Assembly: GCA_963693285.1 (NCBI GenBank)
Contig: OY848917.1
Coordinates: 11,842,192-11,906,191 of the forward strand
Reading direction: 5' to 3'
From: Xestospongia muta
Lineage: Eukaryota; Porifera; Demospongiae; Haplosclerida; Petrosiidae
Length of the DNA: 64,000 nucleotides
In this document: positions 20,830 through 31,726 of the stretch, piece after piece
Layout: each line of letters opens with the position of its first letter
Numbering within the stretch: the stretch's first letter is position 1
Position numbers and translations under genes: made by a program
The notes under the pieces: model-generated
What the model was told of the DNA's origin: nothing
What the model saw: the letters and a program-made list of their open reading frames with translations, nothing else
Database searches by the model: none

Positions 20830-21692
20830 TTATAACTATATAGGTTTTATTACTAAACTGTTATATTATACATTAGAGTTGGTGACTTGGTGTCTTCTGA
20901 AAGGTCAATAAATCGAGATTTATTTTCATTAATTCTGCTGTCCTTGACACTGTTTTATTTATAGGTTGGATTGTCAAATGCATATTTGAGATAGTCATGT
21001 ACAACAACTATGTTTCTATTTGGTGTCATTGTTCTGGTAGTTAAAGAAACATGCTCCTCTGCTCTGAGTAGTGACAAAGTTAGTACTCAGAATGCCCAAT
21101 TTTTATAGATATCTTCAATGACATCATAGATGCTAAATTCCAGACATTTAAAATTCAATATCAAAAATTAAAGACGCAAAAGCTTTCAGTTTTATATTAG
21201 ATTGTTGAAGATTTAGTACTTTTAATTAACCCTTTATTAACGAAATTGCGCATGCGCATTAGACTTATATAGTATCACGAAATTAATTCAGTGACACCTT
21301 AAGAGAAAGAGCGTAGGTTGTATGTCAGCAGTTGTTTAGTCTTCTAATGGTACAGTAACCAGTGAAACACTCAATGAGGGTTTGGAAGTGTATCTGCTAT
21401 CTCTCCGAACAGTTTCAAGGTAAATGAGTCATGTTTTAAGCACGTTGCCGAGTTTTGACCTCTTTATCTACAAGCGTTAGTATGTAAATATACTTTCGTT
21501 GTTGTATACTTATGTATAACGATTATGTGTTGGTAGGTATTGATCATATTTGCTATATTAGAGCTTGTTTTAATGATGATAAACTATGATAATGTTCAAT
21601 GATGTTTGAATAAGGTTACAACATTGTAAAGATAAGTTAAATTTACTGTGTGTTCTCTGTATTATGATAAAATAGGAAGCAGTCTGTTTCTA
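20830..21692 (+). promoter_or_regulatory. Possible promoter with NRF1-type palindrome and first exon
   Basis: This stretch has no supported coding frame but is not visibly repeated in the window. The 12 bp palindrome TGCGCATGCGCA at 21247-21258 fits the NRF1 binding consensus of animal housekeeping promoters. About 160 bp downstream is a good splice donor (CAAG, then GTAAAT at 21420) that could end a non-coding first exon of a plus-strand gene. Everything beyond the motif is inference. Confidence 0.3.
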
Positions 21693-22443
21693 TAGTATGT
21701 CAGAGTTGAGTTGAGGTACCCAGACATGTAAATAACTTTGCCGTTTTACGTGCTATCCACATGAAACTTACACTAATTGATTTAGCTCGCAAACACGGAT
21801 TTATATTTGAAATTTGGGTCTCCAGGGTTATAAAAAAAGTGGTATCCTATAAAACTCCATACATTTTCAATGGCATACCTTTGTCATACTTCAAATTCAA
21901 CACATTTCGAGGATTTTAATAATTAACCATTTTTGCCTTGAGAAGTCAGCCATGTGTCACATGGCAATTCAAAATTACAGTTCTGATTATATGAACAGAT
22001 GTTCTATTATAACAATAATTATTATTAAAATAATAATCAGGTTTGTCTTTTGTGATTAAGGCAGCTATAAGCCAATGTGGTTCTGAAAAAAACTTTACCA
22101 AAGAAGAAGACTGAGAATGCCTAGAACTATTAGTAATTAGAGCTATCTGATTGATCTGAATCATCAGACTTATCCTGTGGCATCAGTATTTCGTTTAAGA
22201 GGTCCTTGAGTTTGTTGACGCCTGCTGACTTCCTCGAAATAGTCATAGACATTTGCAACAACCTCCTTTGTTTGTGATCTCAGTCTCTTTCCCTTTACAT
22301 CTTCACGAGCACGAGAGGAAACATGTTCTTGTGACATTCATGTGAACAAATGATGAATATTATTTAAATATACTTTGTGCTAATTGCACATATCTAAGAA
22401 AATACCTCACCTTACATTCCATGCATAAAACACCTTTATTAAT
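21693..22443 (-). mobile_element. Deleted mariner-like copy with left terminus
   Basis: The left terminal repeat TAGTATGTCAGAGTTGAGTT resembles that of 6989-9046. The transposon 3' region (21720-22090) leads to the acidic C-terminal coding tail (about 22130-22170), which is joined straight to the N-terminal transposase exon (about 22175-22310). The catalytic domain is therefore deleted. The right terminus is missing; background repeat starts at about 22444. Confidence 0.75.
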
Positions 22444-23430
22444 GCCTTTGTTAGTTGATAGTTTGACCTTATTACAACAACTATTGCTGCTTTAACCCAA
22501 TATTCATCCCTTTTACATGAAGCCTTCTTACGTGGCAAGCCATTTTCACAAATGAAGTTAATAAAGAAAAAGTTTAGTTAGATTTTAGATGAAGCAACTA
22601 TAACTCACTAAAACTATTGTAACAACACAAACTATTTACCACCTTGTCAAATAGTTTATCAAACATGTGATGATATTTTAAAAAAACAAGTCAAAGTGCA
22701 TGTAAAGTTACTAACTTACTCTTTTATTGCCGAACAAGAAGAGTATTATTGAAATGTATTCCTCTGCATCTAAAGCCAATTTTACTTCTCATTCAAAAGC
22801 ACCCAGTATCTTGTGAGGAATTGTCAAAATATATTATGAAGTCAGAAAAAAAATTAAATGTGAAGAAAAGATATACTTAGTCATAAATATAATGTGAAGA
22901 AAAAAATGTTAGTCCCAAGATAATGTGAACGAAAAGGTAGATATTACTCACATTTATTTATGTTCACAGTTGAGGGTTTGAGATGATGTACAATTTGCAG
23001 ATTGTTTACATTAATTTCTATAAAAATAAATGGCTTTCAGTCTGTTATAACAGCAGCAATATCAGGGTACAATTTGTAGATTGTTTACATTAATTTCTAT
23101 AATAATAAATGGCTTTCAGTCTGTTATTATAAGAGCTGCAATATCAGGGTGGTCTGAAGTTTTGGAAACCCTTTTTTCAGATCCAGGACAGGGGCAGCAC
23201 ATTAATTCGAAGAGTGATACGGCTGAAGGCAGTAACTACTATTTTTCAAGGCTATTTTCATAAACACATGAGTATCATAAAGTTAAGAAAGAGGACATAA
23301 AATATTCAAAATTATAATGATGTAAATTAAAATTTTCCAAAAATGCTCAATCTGTTTTCTTTTACATTTACGAATTCCTTGATGGCTTCTTTAAAGTCAA
23401 TCTCTCTATCTTTATGAATGTAAATCATCA
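22444..23430. repeat. Background dispersed repeats (R4, R5, R1, R2 modules)
   Basis: Modules occur in the same order as elsewhere: R4 (22444-22640, also at 43660), R5 (22755-22800, also at 43990 and 61610), R1 (about 22830-22975, ending at TTTATGTTCACAG, also at 31725, 59770 and 61740) and R2 (22995-23160, tandem, also at 60640). Minus-strand translations of R4 and R5 give recurring peptides (KKASCKRDEYWVKAAIV, LALDAEEYISIILF), suggesting a decayed gene. No intact frame is present. Confidence 0.55.
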
Positions 23431-23438
23431 TGTAATGA

Positions 23439-24668
23439 TTAACCCTTTTCTGCTTCATAGTTGTACGTAGGTAGGTCTTGATATTGTGAAGTTATGAAAA
23501 GGATTAGAACATCCTTGATTAAGCATGTTAGCTGATCGGCAGTAATTTCACTGGTTGAATATAAACCTATACAATCTTCATAAACTTCATATGTTTTTGG
23601 GCAGACCTGCCTAATGCAAATGACAAGCTGGAAAAGAAAAAAGTGTGATAAAATATTGTTTGACATTTTAAAAACCTTGTACGTATGAATGACTTTATAT
23701 ATACCTGCTCTGTCAGAGATGCATTAACAGTCTCATCAGCACTCACATTGTACCTCTTGCTGGTGTAAACATCTTTTAATATCAACCTTTGTATTTGATG
23801 AGACATAATCTTGAGCATCTCATCTTGGATTTCATGAAATGTATAGGCTTTTTTTTGCTGCAACCAATCCTTCAAGTCATCGAAGTCATTTGGTCGTAAC
23901 TGCATCAGCTGATGGAAGTTTCCATTATGCTCCAGATTACCACGTGGTGGTAGCCCTTGACGTGCAAGGTATTTAATAGAGGTAAATATCTTCAGCAGGC
24001 AGTTCCTAGCCTTCTCCTGCTGTGATTGCAGTTGGTGTTGAAGCTGTGAATTGATACTTGTACCTTTGTTATGCTTATCCCATTTCATCACTGCTTCCTT
24101 ATAACAAGCACTTTTACGATGGTGCTCAAATATACATGTGGCATCCTTCCAATTATTGAAACCAATAGTTATAAAGGTATTTTCCTTGCTTTTGGATGAC
24201 GTAAGCTGTTTCAGAGCATGCACATTTCGGCATATAATGCAGTAAGTTCTGTTGTTTCTCATTTCCCAGTGGAGCCATTTCTCCCACAGCTTATTATCAA
24301 ACCAAGAAGACTGAAAGGAACTATACTCTGGTTTTTTTGGCCCAGTTTTCTTTTGGGGAATGCACCTTTTGAGCGAGGTTGATAAGGTTGCTTAATAACT
24401 CCAAATTCAAGCAACTTACTTTGAGAGGTGGATGGTGGAAGATTAGCTTGATTCATAGGTTCTTCATCATTTTCTAGAATGAGATCGTTACTTTTATTTA
24501 GTGGCATTATGTCCATTTCTGAGTTGGTCTGTGTTGAATCCTCATGAAGTTTGGTATCACTGTCTGAGCTATCACTAAAATCAATTAAACTGCTTCCATT
24601 GAGCCAATAATCAATTCGTGGTCTTTTATGTTTATGAAATGCTTCTAGAAGAAACTGCTGCCTGGCCA
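23439..24668 (-). pseudogene. ZMYM1-like hAT transposase, N-terminal half
   Basis: Exon 1 (24668-23705) begins MARQQFLLEAFHKHKRPRID. It has an acidic region, a TTF-type zinc finger (MRNNRTYCIICRNVHALKQL; FEHHRKSACYKEAVMKW) and the start of a DUF4371-type domain ending ADETVNASLTEQ. A 77 bp GT-AG intron (23628-23704, phase 0) joins to LVICIRQVCPKTYEVYEDCI, which continues the domain in frame. It stops at 23439 soon after IKDVL; the catalytic core and hAT dimerisation region are missing. The frame changes at seven A (plus 24332-24338, context A AAA AAC), which is also found in the two other copies. Confidence 0.8.
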
Positions 24669-24735
24669 TTTTCGCGAGGTGACTAGAAATTGTTTTTATC
24701 AAAAATTTAAAAATAGTTAAAACCAATGACAACTA

Positions 24736-25454
24736 TACTCTGTCCGACTTAATTTGAGCTATGCAGACATGTAAATAAATTTGCTGTTTTACGTGCTATC
24801 TGCATGAAACTTGCACTAATCAATTTAGCTTGCAAATGCGCTATTTATATATAAAATTTGGCTCTCTAGTGCTACGAGAAAGTAGCAAACTACAAACTCC
24901 ATACATTTTCAATGGCATACCTTTGTAATACTTCAAATTCCACACCTTCGAAGAACACTTTTCACCTTGAGAAGTCAGCCGGCAATTCAAATTACAGTTC
25001 TAATTATATGAACAAACGTTCTATTATAGTAATTATTACTATTAAAATAATAATCAGAAATTGTCTTTTGTGATTTAAGGCAGCTATAAAGCCACCGTGA
25101 ATCTAAAAAAACCTTTTAACAAATGATGCTGGCACGTGAAACTCCTGTGACATCAGCAGTTCTTTTAAGAGGTCCTTGAGTACATTGACGCCTGTGGAGT
25201 TCCTCAAAATGGTCATAGACATTCGCAACAACCTCCTTCGTTTGCGACCTCAGTCTCTTCGCCTTTGTATCTTCAAGAGCACGTGGAAAAAAACGTGGTC
25301 TGTTCGCATGACATTCACGTGAAAATGTAATGAATAATATTGAAATATACTTCAGTGCTAAGTGGATAAAGTATGTGAGAAAATACCTCACCTTACATTC
25401 CATGCATACAACTCCTTTTTTTAATGAAGGACTCAACTCAACTCGGACGGAGTA
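24736..25454 (-). mobile_element. Deleted mariner-like copy with both termini
   Basis: This 719 bp derivative has inverted termini TACTCTGTCC and GGACGGAGTA and TA on both sides (24734-24735 and 25455-25456). It keeps the 3' flank and the N-terminal transposase exon (about 25135-25310) but lacks the catalytic exons. The termini differ from those of 6989-9046 (TAGTATGTCC), so it belongs to a sister subfamily. It lies just upstream of the hAT gene in composite unit 3. Confidence 0.8.
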
Positions 25455-25456
25455 TA

Positions 25457-26335
25457 ACTAACTCTCTATCTATCTCTCCTACTCTGACTCTGTCTCTCTA
25501 TAAGCATTAGTATAAGCATTAGTTCTTTTATAGTCTTAGCCTGGATCACTTAGTATAGCTGGACTGCTTCAGAATTTCCATCGCAGCTGCTTCCTGTAAT
25601 TTAATTAGTCGGATTCGTAATTGATGCAATTTAATGATCCACTTGCTCCTGCCTCTTGTACTTCCAGGTGTACGTAACATTAATATTATTTCAGCATGAA
25701 AAACTGGTACGGCATTGCCATACTACTTTAAAATGTGGTACGGCTCTCGCTGTACCTGTTGTGCCACCCCTGCAGGAGGATAATCAGGTCCTGAAGTTTT
25801 TTGAGACCCTTTCTCTTCCTCAGTCTGTATCGAGCATGTTCTTTTCATTTCTTTTTGCAAAAGACCATAAACGAGTCTAACAGCCTTTTCACATGATTTT
25901 TGGACAAACCATGTTGCTGTTTTATGTTTGGTATAATGTAGATGCCTCGTAAAAGGGGTAATTTGGTTACAAACTTACAATATAAATATTCTATAAAAGT
26001 ACTTATAAGTATTTAACTAATCAAGAGAAGGCTCCTGATATGTTACAATGGCAAGATACAAGTATTAGTACAAGTAGCATAGCACATGGCCCTATCTCTA
26101 TTTAATAACTTACATGAGTGATGGCTACTTTTGTTTGTACAGTTTGTTTGTACTAAACAAGAAAAGACTCCTGATACATTACAATGGCACTCATTCCAAA
26201 ATGTGCTTCAATACTCAATACTGATAAGCACTCATCAGCATCTAATGCTAACTCCCCTTATCTTCTTCAAACAAAATGTCCATAGTACACTGCAAAAAAT
26301 GCAGATATACAGACTTATAAAACTGTGAAGGATTA
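25457..26335. repeat. Background dispersed repeat, composite unit 3
   Basis: Near-identical to 335-1216 and 6076-6953. No supported gene. The LTR of gypsy copy A3 starts at 26336. Confidence 0.65.
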
Positions 26336-26674
26336 TGTGGAAGAGGTCTAGCCACCAAGTTGACCAGTTAATTTTAGAATCACAAAAAGACTATTTTATT
26401 ACAAAATGAACAACATTTAAATAGTGTACAATACAAAGAACAGTGTAAATGGAAAAGTAACACCAGTAAAACTAATGCTAAAAATATATTTACACACTTA
26501 ACATATCTTACAAGAACAATAGAGGTGGAAATATCACCTATTAACAATAATCACAAATCAAATAAACAAAAGTGGTGTAAGTAACAATTATTAACATCTC
26601 ATAAATGATAACTCAAATAATACTAAACACTTATCACACACAATACTAACTAACACCTTAATGAGTCCATCACA
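26336..26674 (-). repeat. 3' LTR of copy A3
   Basis: This is the uninterrupted LTR counterpart of 1217-1556, with the same TGTGGAAGAG and CCATCACA ends on plus. It contains the empty TA site used by the mariner insertion in copy A2. The 3' UTR follows to 27179. Confidence 0.6.
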
Positions 26675-27179
26675 CTTTCGTGGTCTCTCTTTTCCTCTCC
26701 CTCCCTCTCCTTTGACGTAAGTTCCATCCTCCTTCTTTTGTTTTTTTCTCTCCCTATACTTCTTGTTGACTGCCTTTCTATAAGTCATTAATCTAACCAA
26801 CAATACGTCGTGATTTGCTTACTTTAAAAAAGGCACGATAGTGCTTAATGCAGAGCATACGTTGAGTCTTTTTTTTACACGTATTAACCGCATATTTACA
26901 CTAAACATGGGGGGGGGATAAAGAAGTGTAGTGAATTGTGTTTGTTAACTTACCCATTGGTGGTACCTGTTTTTTTCTACTGCTTCCTGAATGTGTGTGT
27001 GACAATAGTTCGATTGATAGGTCTTTATTTGACTTACTTTTACTTGTGGCCAACAAAATCTACAAAACTGTATGTAGTTTTTTAGTAAAACGATAAACTT
27101 TTCTTAATATACTCACGCTATTATCGGGTGCTGATTCTCGGCATCCCCTGCCTATGCAGCGTGGTTGGGCACACTGGAA

Positions 27180-27480
27180 ATACTGGACAAAGCATCGGCA
27201 TTTCCATTTCTAGAACCAGCACGATATTTTACGATAAAGTGATATGGCTGGAGTGATAAACTCCATCTAGTCAATCTTGCATTGTTCTCTTTTAAACGAT
27301 CTAGCCATTCCAATGCACGATGATCGGTTTAAATAATAAGTTTACGCCCTAGCAAATAGACTCGAAAAGCATGAGTCGCTAACTTGATAGCTAGACACTC
27401 TTTCTCTACAGTGGAATATCTTTGTTCCCTCGGCAATAGGTTTTTACTAAAATATGCAATCGGATGATCATCACCGTTTT
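27180..27480 (-). repeat. Duplicated RNase H fragment in the 3' UTR of copy A3
   Basis: About 300 bp repeat the RNase H sequence of 27770-28070 in the same orientation. The fragment is inserted between two copies of the CCCTGCCTATGCAG segment (27140s and 27481). The block therefore looks like a template switch or partial tandem duplication. It shares the GATGATCGG form with the A3 RNase H, not the deletion of A1/A2. Confidence 0.8.
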
Positions 27481-27732
27481 CCCTGCCTATGCAGTGTGGT
27501 TGGGCACGCTGGAAATACTATGATAAAAATTAAACGTGGCAAGAAGATTCAAACATTATCAGTGAGACTCAATGTTGTATTATAAACAGCTATAAAATGC
27601 ACACGTTAATGACATTTGTTGATCTTATAAGCAGCAAATAGAAAATAGATATTAAAACTGCATGGCATTAAAAACAATTAACTTCAATTAAAACAAAGGG
27701 TAAATACAATAACAACATCCTATTCAAAACAC

Positions 27733-28919
27733 TTAGAATCCAGCGACAAACTCGTTTGTTGTGATTCTGGACAAAGCATCGGCATTTCCATTTCTAGAAC
27801 CAGCACGATATTTTACGATAAAGTGATATGGCTGGAGTGATAAACTCCATCTAGTCAATCTTGCATTGTTCTCTTTTAAACGATCTAGCCATTCCAATGC
27901 ACGATGATCGGTTTGAATAATAAGTTTACGCCCTGGCAAATAGACTCGAAAAGCATGAGTCGCTAACTTGATAGCTAGACACTCTTTCTCTACAGTGGAA
28001 TATCTTTGTTCCCTCGGCAATAGGTTTTTACTAAAATATGCAATCGGATGATCATCACCATTTTCATCTATTTGACTTAAAACAGCGCCGATTCCACGAT
28101 CAGAAGCATCGGTTTGTAATATAAATGGTTTTGAAAAATCAGGAGCTTTCAATACTGGAGCAGAACATAACAGTTTCTTCAGTTCAACAAATGCTCTCTC
28201 ACACTGGGGGGTCCATACTACCCTATTGGGAGCAGACTTCCTAGTGAGATCAGAGAGTACTGATGAGATAGTGGTGTATCCCGGGATAAATTTTCGATAT
28301 TGACATTTATTCGGCTTTGCTGTAAGTCCAGCTCTACGTAAACAGTTAAAAATTTCGATTAGATGATCTAAATGGTCTTCCCACAACCCACTAAAAACAA
28401 CTAAGTCGTCCAGATAAGCTGCTGCAAATGCACCACAGCCATCAACCAGGTAATCCATCATACGTTGGAATGTTGCTGGTGCACCTTGTAAACCAAATGG
28501 CATCACGTTAAACTGATACAAGCCAAATGGCATGTTAAACGCAGTCTTGGAGCGGTCCCTTTCAGAGATTGGGACCTGCCAATATCCACGAGTCAAGTCA
28601 AATGTACTGATAAATTTAGCCTGACCTAATCCATCAATCAGCTCGTCGATCCTCGGCATCGGATATATGACACAGAGTTTAACTTTCGATAGTCAACGCA
28701 GAGTCGTAGTGAGCCATCCTTTTTGTTTACAATAACAATTGGGGATGCCCACTGACTTGAGGAAGCTTCAATAATTCCACCTGCTAGCATCTGCTGCAGT
28801 TCTGCCTTTACCGCATCTCGATAGGCATGTGGTAACCTGTACGGTGGGAGACAAACAGGTAGGGTCGATCCTGTCTCAATATGATGTACCGTCAAATTTG
28901 TTCTTCCTGGTATATTTTG
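27733..28919 (-). CDS. RT and RNase H of copy A3
   Basis: The long frame (28659-27733, 308 codons) is open from the RT palm to the end of RNase H. It shows STFDLTRGYWQVPIS, AAYLDDLVVFSG, LQTDASDRGIGAVL, EKECLAIKLAT, IIQTDHRALEWL and the terminal RNGNADALSRITTNEFVAGF, then a stop. The RT fingers (28919 to about 28660, WASPIVIVNKKDGS, LCVDYRKLNSV) are separated from it by a small deletion near 28665. No integrase follows, so RNase H is the polyprotein end. The stop found at the FQ/MMDYL position in A1 and A2 is an arginine codon here. Confidence 0.9.
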
Positions 28920-29345
28920 CACAAGCTCAGGAACGTCAGAAGAACTGGTATGACAGGAAAAATGGTATGCTCAAGTTCGTGAATTCCTGCCAGGAGATCA
29001 AGTACTGGTACTACTACCCACAGCTACTAGTAAGCTACTTGCTCAATGGCAAGGACCGTATGAAGTACTGAAGAGAATTGGCAAGGTAGATTATATTATT
29101 GATATGCATGATAGGAGGAAGAGAAAGAGAATCTTCCATGTGAACATGTTGAGGAAATTTCATGTGCCTAAAGTGTCAGAAGCTAACTATTTTATAGAAG
29201 AGATAGATGATGACATCCGAGAGGAAGAGATACCCGTGTGGAATGAGAATCCAGAAGGTCAACCGTTAGTTGGATCACAACTGGACATTAATCAGAAGAA
29301 GCAGCTCGATGATGTGATCAGACAGTTTGCAGATGTGTTACAACA
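28920..29345 (+). pseudogene. Inverted integrase C-terminal block of copy A3
   Basis: The segment that lies at about 3484-3903 (minus) in copy A1 is here on the plus strand, with QAQERQKNWYDRK, MHDRRKRKRIFHVNMLRKFH and LDDVIRQFADVLQ reading left to right. The breakpoints are sharp at 28919/28920 and 29345/29346. About 50 bp (A1 3904-3951) is missing at the second one. It is an inversion within one copy, since the flanking RT and integrase parts remain on minus. Confidence 0.9.
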
Positions 29346-30319
29346 TACGACACAATGTTATCATCTTCAGGTATACTGGCTTCCCATGACTCTCGCAATA
29401 CATCTAGTGGGCCCCGTACATTCCGCCCATGCAACAGTTCGAATGGCAAGAACCCTGTTGACACTTGGGGTACTTTGCGGTAGGCAAACAAAATGTAAGG
29501 GATCAACTTATCCCAATCTCTTACTTCTTTTGTAGCCACCTTACGTAACATGGTCTTCAGTGTTTGGTTGAAATGCTCCACTAGGCCATCCGTTTGTGGA
29601 TGGTATGGAGTGGTGCGTATCGGGTGGATATAAAGTAGTTGGTATAATTCGGCCAGTAACTGTGAGGTAAAATTACTACCTTGATCCATTAGGATCTCCT
29701 GAGGCACTCCAACTCTAGCAAATACTTGGGACTAATTTTTCCTCAATATGTTCTGCGTCAATCCGCTTCAGTGATATAGCCTCCGGATAGTGAGTGGCAT
29801 AATCGCAGATAACTAGCACAAATCAATTACCACTATTACTCTTGGGTAATGGTCCGACAATATCCATAGCAATTCTCTTAAAAGGTTCTCCCACAATAGG
29901 CAGAGGTATCAGTGGTGCTCGTTGTACTCCTTTGTTACTGGATTTTTGGCACTGTAGACAACACTTACAATACTCCTCTACATCCTTGTAGAGAGTAGGC
30001 CAATAGAATCTTTGTAGGATTCTTCGTCTTGTTTTCTCTTTACCCATATGACCAGCAAGAGGATCTCATGGGCTATCTCCAATACTTTTTTCCTCCTACA
30101 TGACTTTGGGAGGACCAACTGCTCGACATCCAACTCTCCATCGTCTCTACCTGGTGGTGTCCACCGTCTATAAAGGAGTCCGTCACGATAATAGAATTTA
30201 GATGTTGTGGGTGATCTATCGGCATTTTCACGAACACTTTGTAATGTCTTGTCCTGCTCTTGTAACTCTTTTAGTTTAGCTGCACTTAAGTCTAATACAT
30301 GTTTACCTGGTCTCTCCAA
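29346..30319 (-). pseudogene. Integrase of copy A3
   Basis: The N-terminal part (30319-29978) opens MERPGKHVLDLSAAKLKELQ. A frameshift near 30058 leads to the zinc region (RFYWPTLYKDVEEYCKCCLQ) and the core start AMDIVGPLPKS. The core resumes at 29707-29346 with LMDQGSNF (T changed to M before the catalytic D), HPQTDGLVEHFN and FAYRKVPQVSTG. All three catalytic acids are readable. It ends at the inversion breakpoint. Confidence 0.85.
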
Positions 30320-30873
30320 AACTTCATCCTGTCCTTAAACCCCCAATATTGTTGACGGAGCTTTCTTTTATCTCCCCTTGTCAGCTTTACTTTCTTTTTT
30401 CCTAGAAAAAAAATATCATTGTCAAATGTGCTACCTGGGTTGGTCATCCATTGCTCTGAGTCTTCTTCACTCAACTCCACTGGGCTTGGCAGTACATCAG
30501 ACTTCACTTCTTTTTTGGCAACACCAGCCTCTTCCTCTCTCTGTTGGCGAGCTCGAGCACGAGTCATTACTACCATAGCATCGCCTCTAAGTTTCCCCAA
30601 TGTTGTCCCTCCGAGCAACTGGGTTAACTCTAGAACATCAGTCCCTAAGAAAACATCGACTGGTAGCATCCCCGATACAGCCGCCTCAATGCTAATTGGC
30701 TGCCTGTCCACCTCAAGTTCAATCTTCGCGAGCGGAATATAAAACCGTGTCTCTATGAGCACACCTGCGTCCCCCTCCACAATCTTGTCTTGTGGTACAA
30801 GATCCTTATTTATGTACCATAGATTGTGAACAACCAGTGTCCAGCACAACCCTTTCAACACTTCTTCCCTCAA
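30292..30873 (-). CDS. Protease and linker of copy A3
   Basis: This frame overlaps the end of gag, which carries the DTGCSQ active site at about 30820-30840. It continues the protease with IETRFYIPLAKIELEVDRQP and the second motif PVDVFLGTDVL. An acidic linker (REEEAGVAKKEVKSDVLPSP) and a basic stretch (GKKKVKLTRGDKRKLRQQYW) follow before integrase. The move between the gag frame and this one within about 70 bases could be a frameshift signal or simple damage. Confidence 0.75.
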   Translation of the reverse strand: MREEVLKGLCWTLVVHNLWYINKDLVPQDKIVEGDAGVLIETRFYIPLAKIELEVDRQPISIEAAVSGMLPVDVFLGTDVLELTQLLGGTTLGKLRGDAMVVMTRARARQQREEEAGVAKKEVKSDVLPSPVELSEEDSEQWMTNPGSTFDNDIFFLGKKKVKLTRGDKRKLRQQYWGFKDRMKFWRDQVNMY

Positions 30874-31726
30874 CTATACCAGACTTGTACACGTCTCTTT
30901 TGAGAAGTCCTCCCCTGGATATAGCTGGTCTTATTTGGCTGGAACCACAGAATAATGCCGCCGATGGGCATTTTAACGCAGCGTGGCCCCTCTGTCCACA
31001 ATTATAGCATTTGATAAGAGTTTTACCTGTCTTATCCTCAACCTTTTGTGGGGTCTCACCTGTCCCTTCTATCTTCCATCCTTTCCGGCAGTCCTTCGCC
31101 AGATGTCCAGGTTGCCCACACATATGGCAACGTCGTAGTCCGTCATTTCTCCTATCCAGGTCCGACTCACGTTTTCTGAACTGTTCATACTCGTCACCAA
31201 GCTCTCCTGCCTGCAGACATGTCTTGGGTTTCTTCTCACTAACCCACACTCGCACATCTCTTAGAACAGCATTCAAAAACTGCTCCAAACAAATCACCTC
31301 AGTCATCTCTTCGACTGTGTGACACTCATGCATCCACTTTGCTTGGAACTCGCCTATTCTCACAGCTAGTTCCCTATTCGTTTCATCGTTCCTACGAACT
31401 GTTGCCCGGAATTTCCGGCGATAGGCTTCCGTGTTGAGATTGTACCTCACAAGAATAGCAGCCTTGATTGCCTCATAGTTCCCAGCGTCTACTGTTGGCA
31501 TAGCAGCAAATGCCAACTGAGCCTTTCCCGTCAACTGTGGTGCCAGATACTGCAGCCAACGCTCCTCTTCTTTTTGATGAGCTCCCATGATCTTCTCGAA
31601 CGTCATCAGATACGCTTCGATGTCATCCTTCTCCTTTAGAGGAACCAGCTTTACTTCCAGACCCCCTGACGTCCTTGATGATGTCGTTTGAGCTCCTCTA
31701 ACGATCTGTACTAGTATTTTTTTCAC
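30806..31726 (-). CDS. Gag with SCAN-like capsid, two zinc knuckles and protease start
   Basis: The 306-codon frame carries a capsid region of the type related to vertebrate SCAN domains (DDIEAYLMTFEKIMGAHQKE, YLAPQLTGKAQLAFAAM, AILVRYNLNTEAYRRKFR, LEQFLNAVLRDVRVWVSEKK). Two CCHC knuckles follow (CHMCGQPGHLAKDC and CYNCGQRGHAALKC), then VVLDTGCSQSMVHK. Known biology links SCAN domains to the gag of Gmr1-like gypsy elements, which agrees with the pol order here. The natural start may lie further upstream because the copy is truncated at about 31730. Confidence 0.85.
   Translation of the reverse strand: MKKILVQIVRGAQTTSSRTSGGLEVKLVPLKEKDDIEAYLMTFEKIMGAHQKEEERWLQYLAPQLTGKAQLAFAAMPTVDAGNYEAIKAAILVRYNLNTEAYRRKFRATVRRNDETNRELAVRIGEFQAKWMHECHTVEEMTEVICLEQFLNAVLRDVRVWVSEKKPKTCLQAGELGDEYEQFRKRESDLDRRNDGLRRCHMCGQPGHLAKDCRKGWKIEGTGETPQKVEDKTGKTLIKCYNCGQRGHAALKCPSAALFCGSSQIRPAISRGGLLKRDVYKSGIVEGRSVERVVLDTGCSQSMVHK

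Noticed and set aside
29104..29535. A 143-codon plus-strand frame with gypsy-like sequence
   Set aside because: Its first part is the inverted integrase block of copy A3; the rest is the antisense of integrase. It is not a separate gene.
30806..30873. Programmed frameshift between gag and the rest of protease in copy A3
   Set aside because: The frames overlap, but I see no clear slippery heptamer, and the other copies lack this region, so damage is as likely as recoding.
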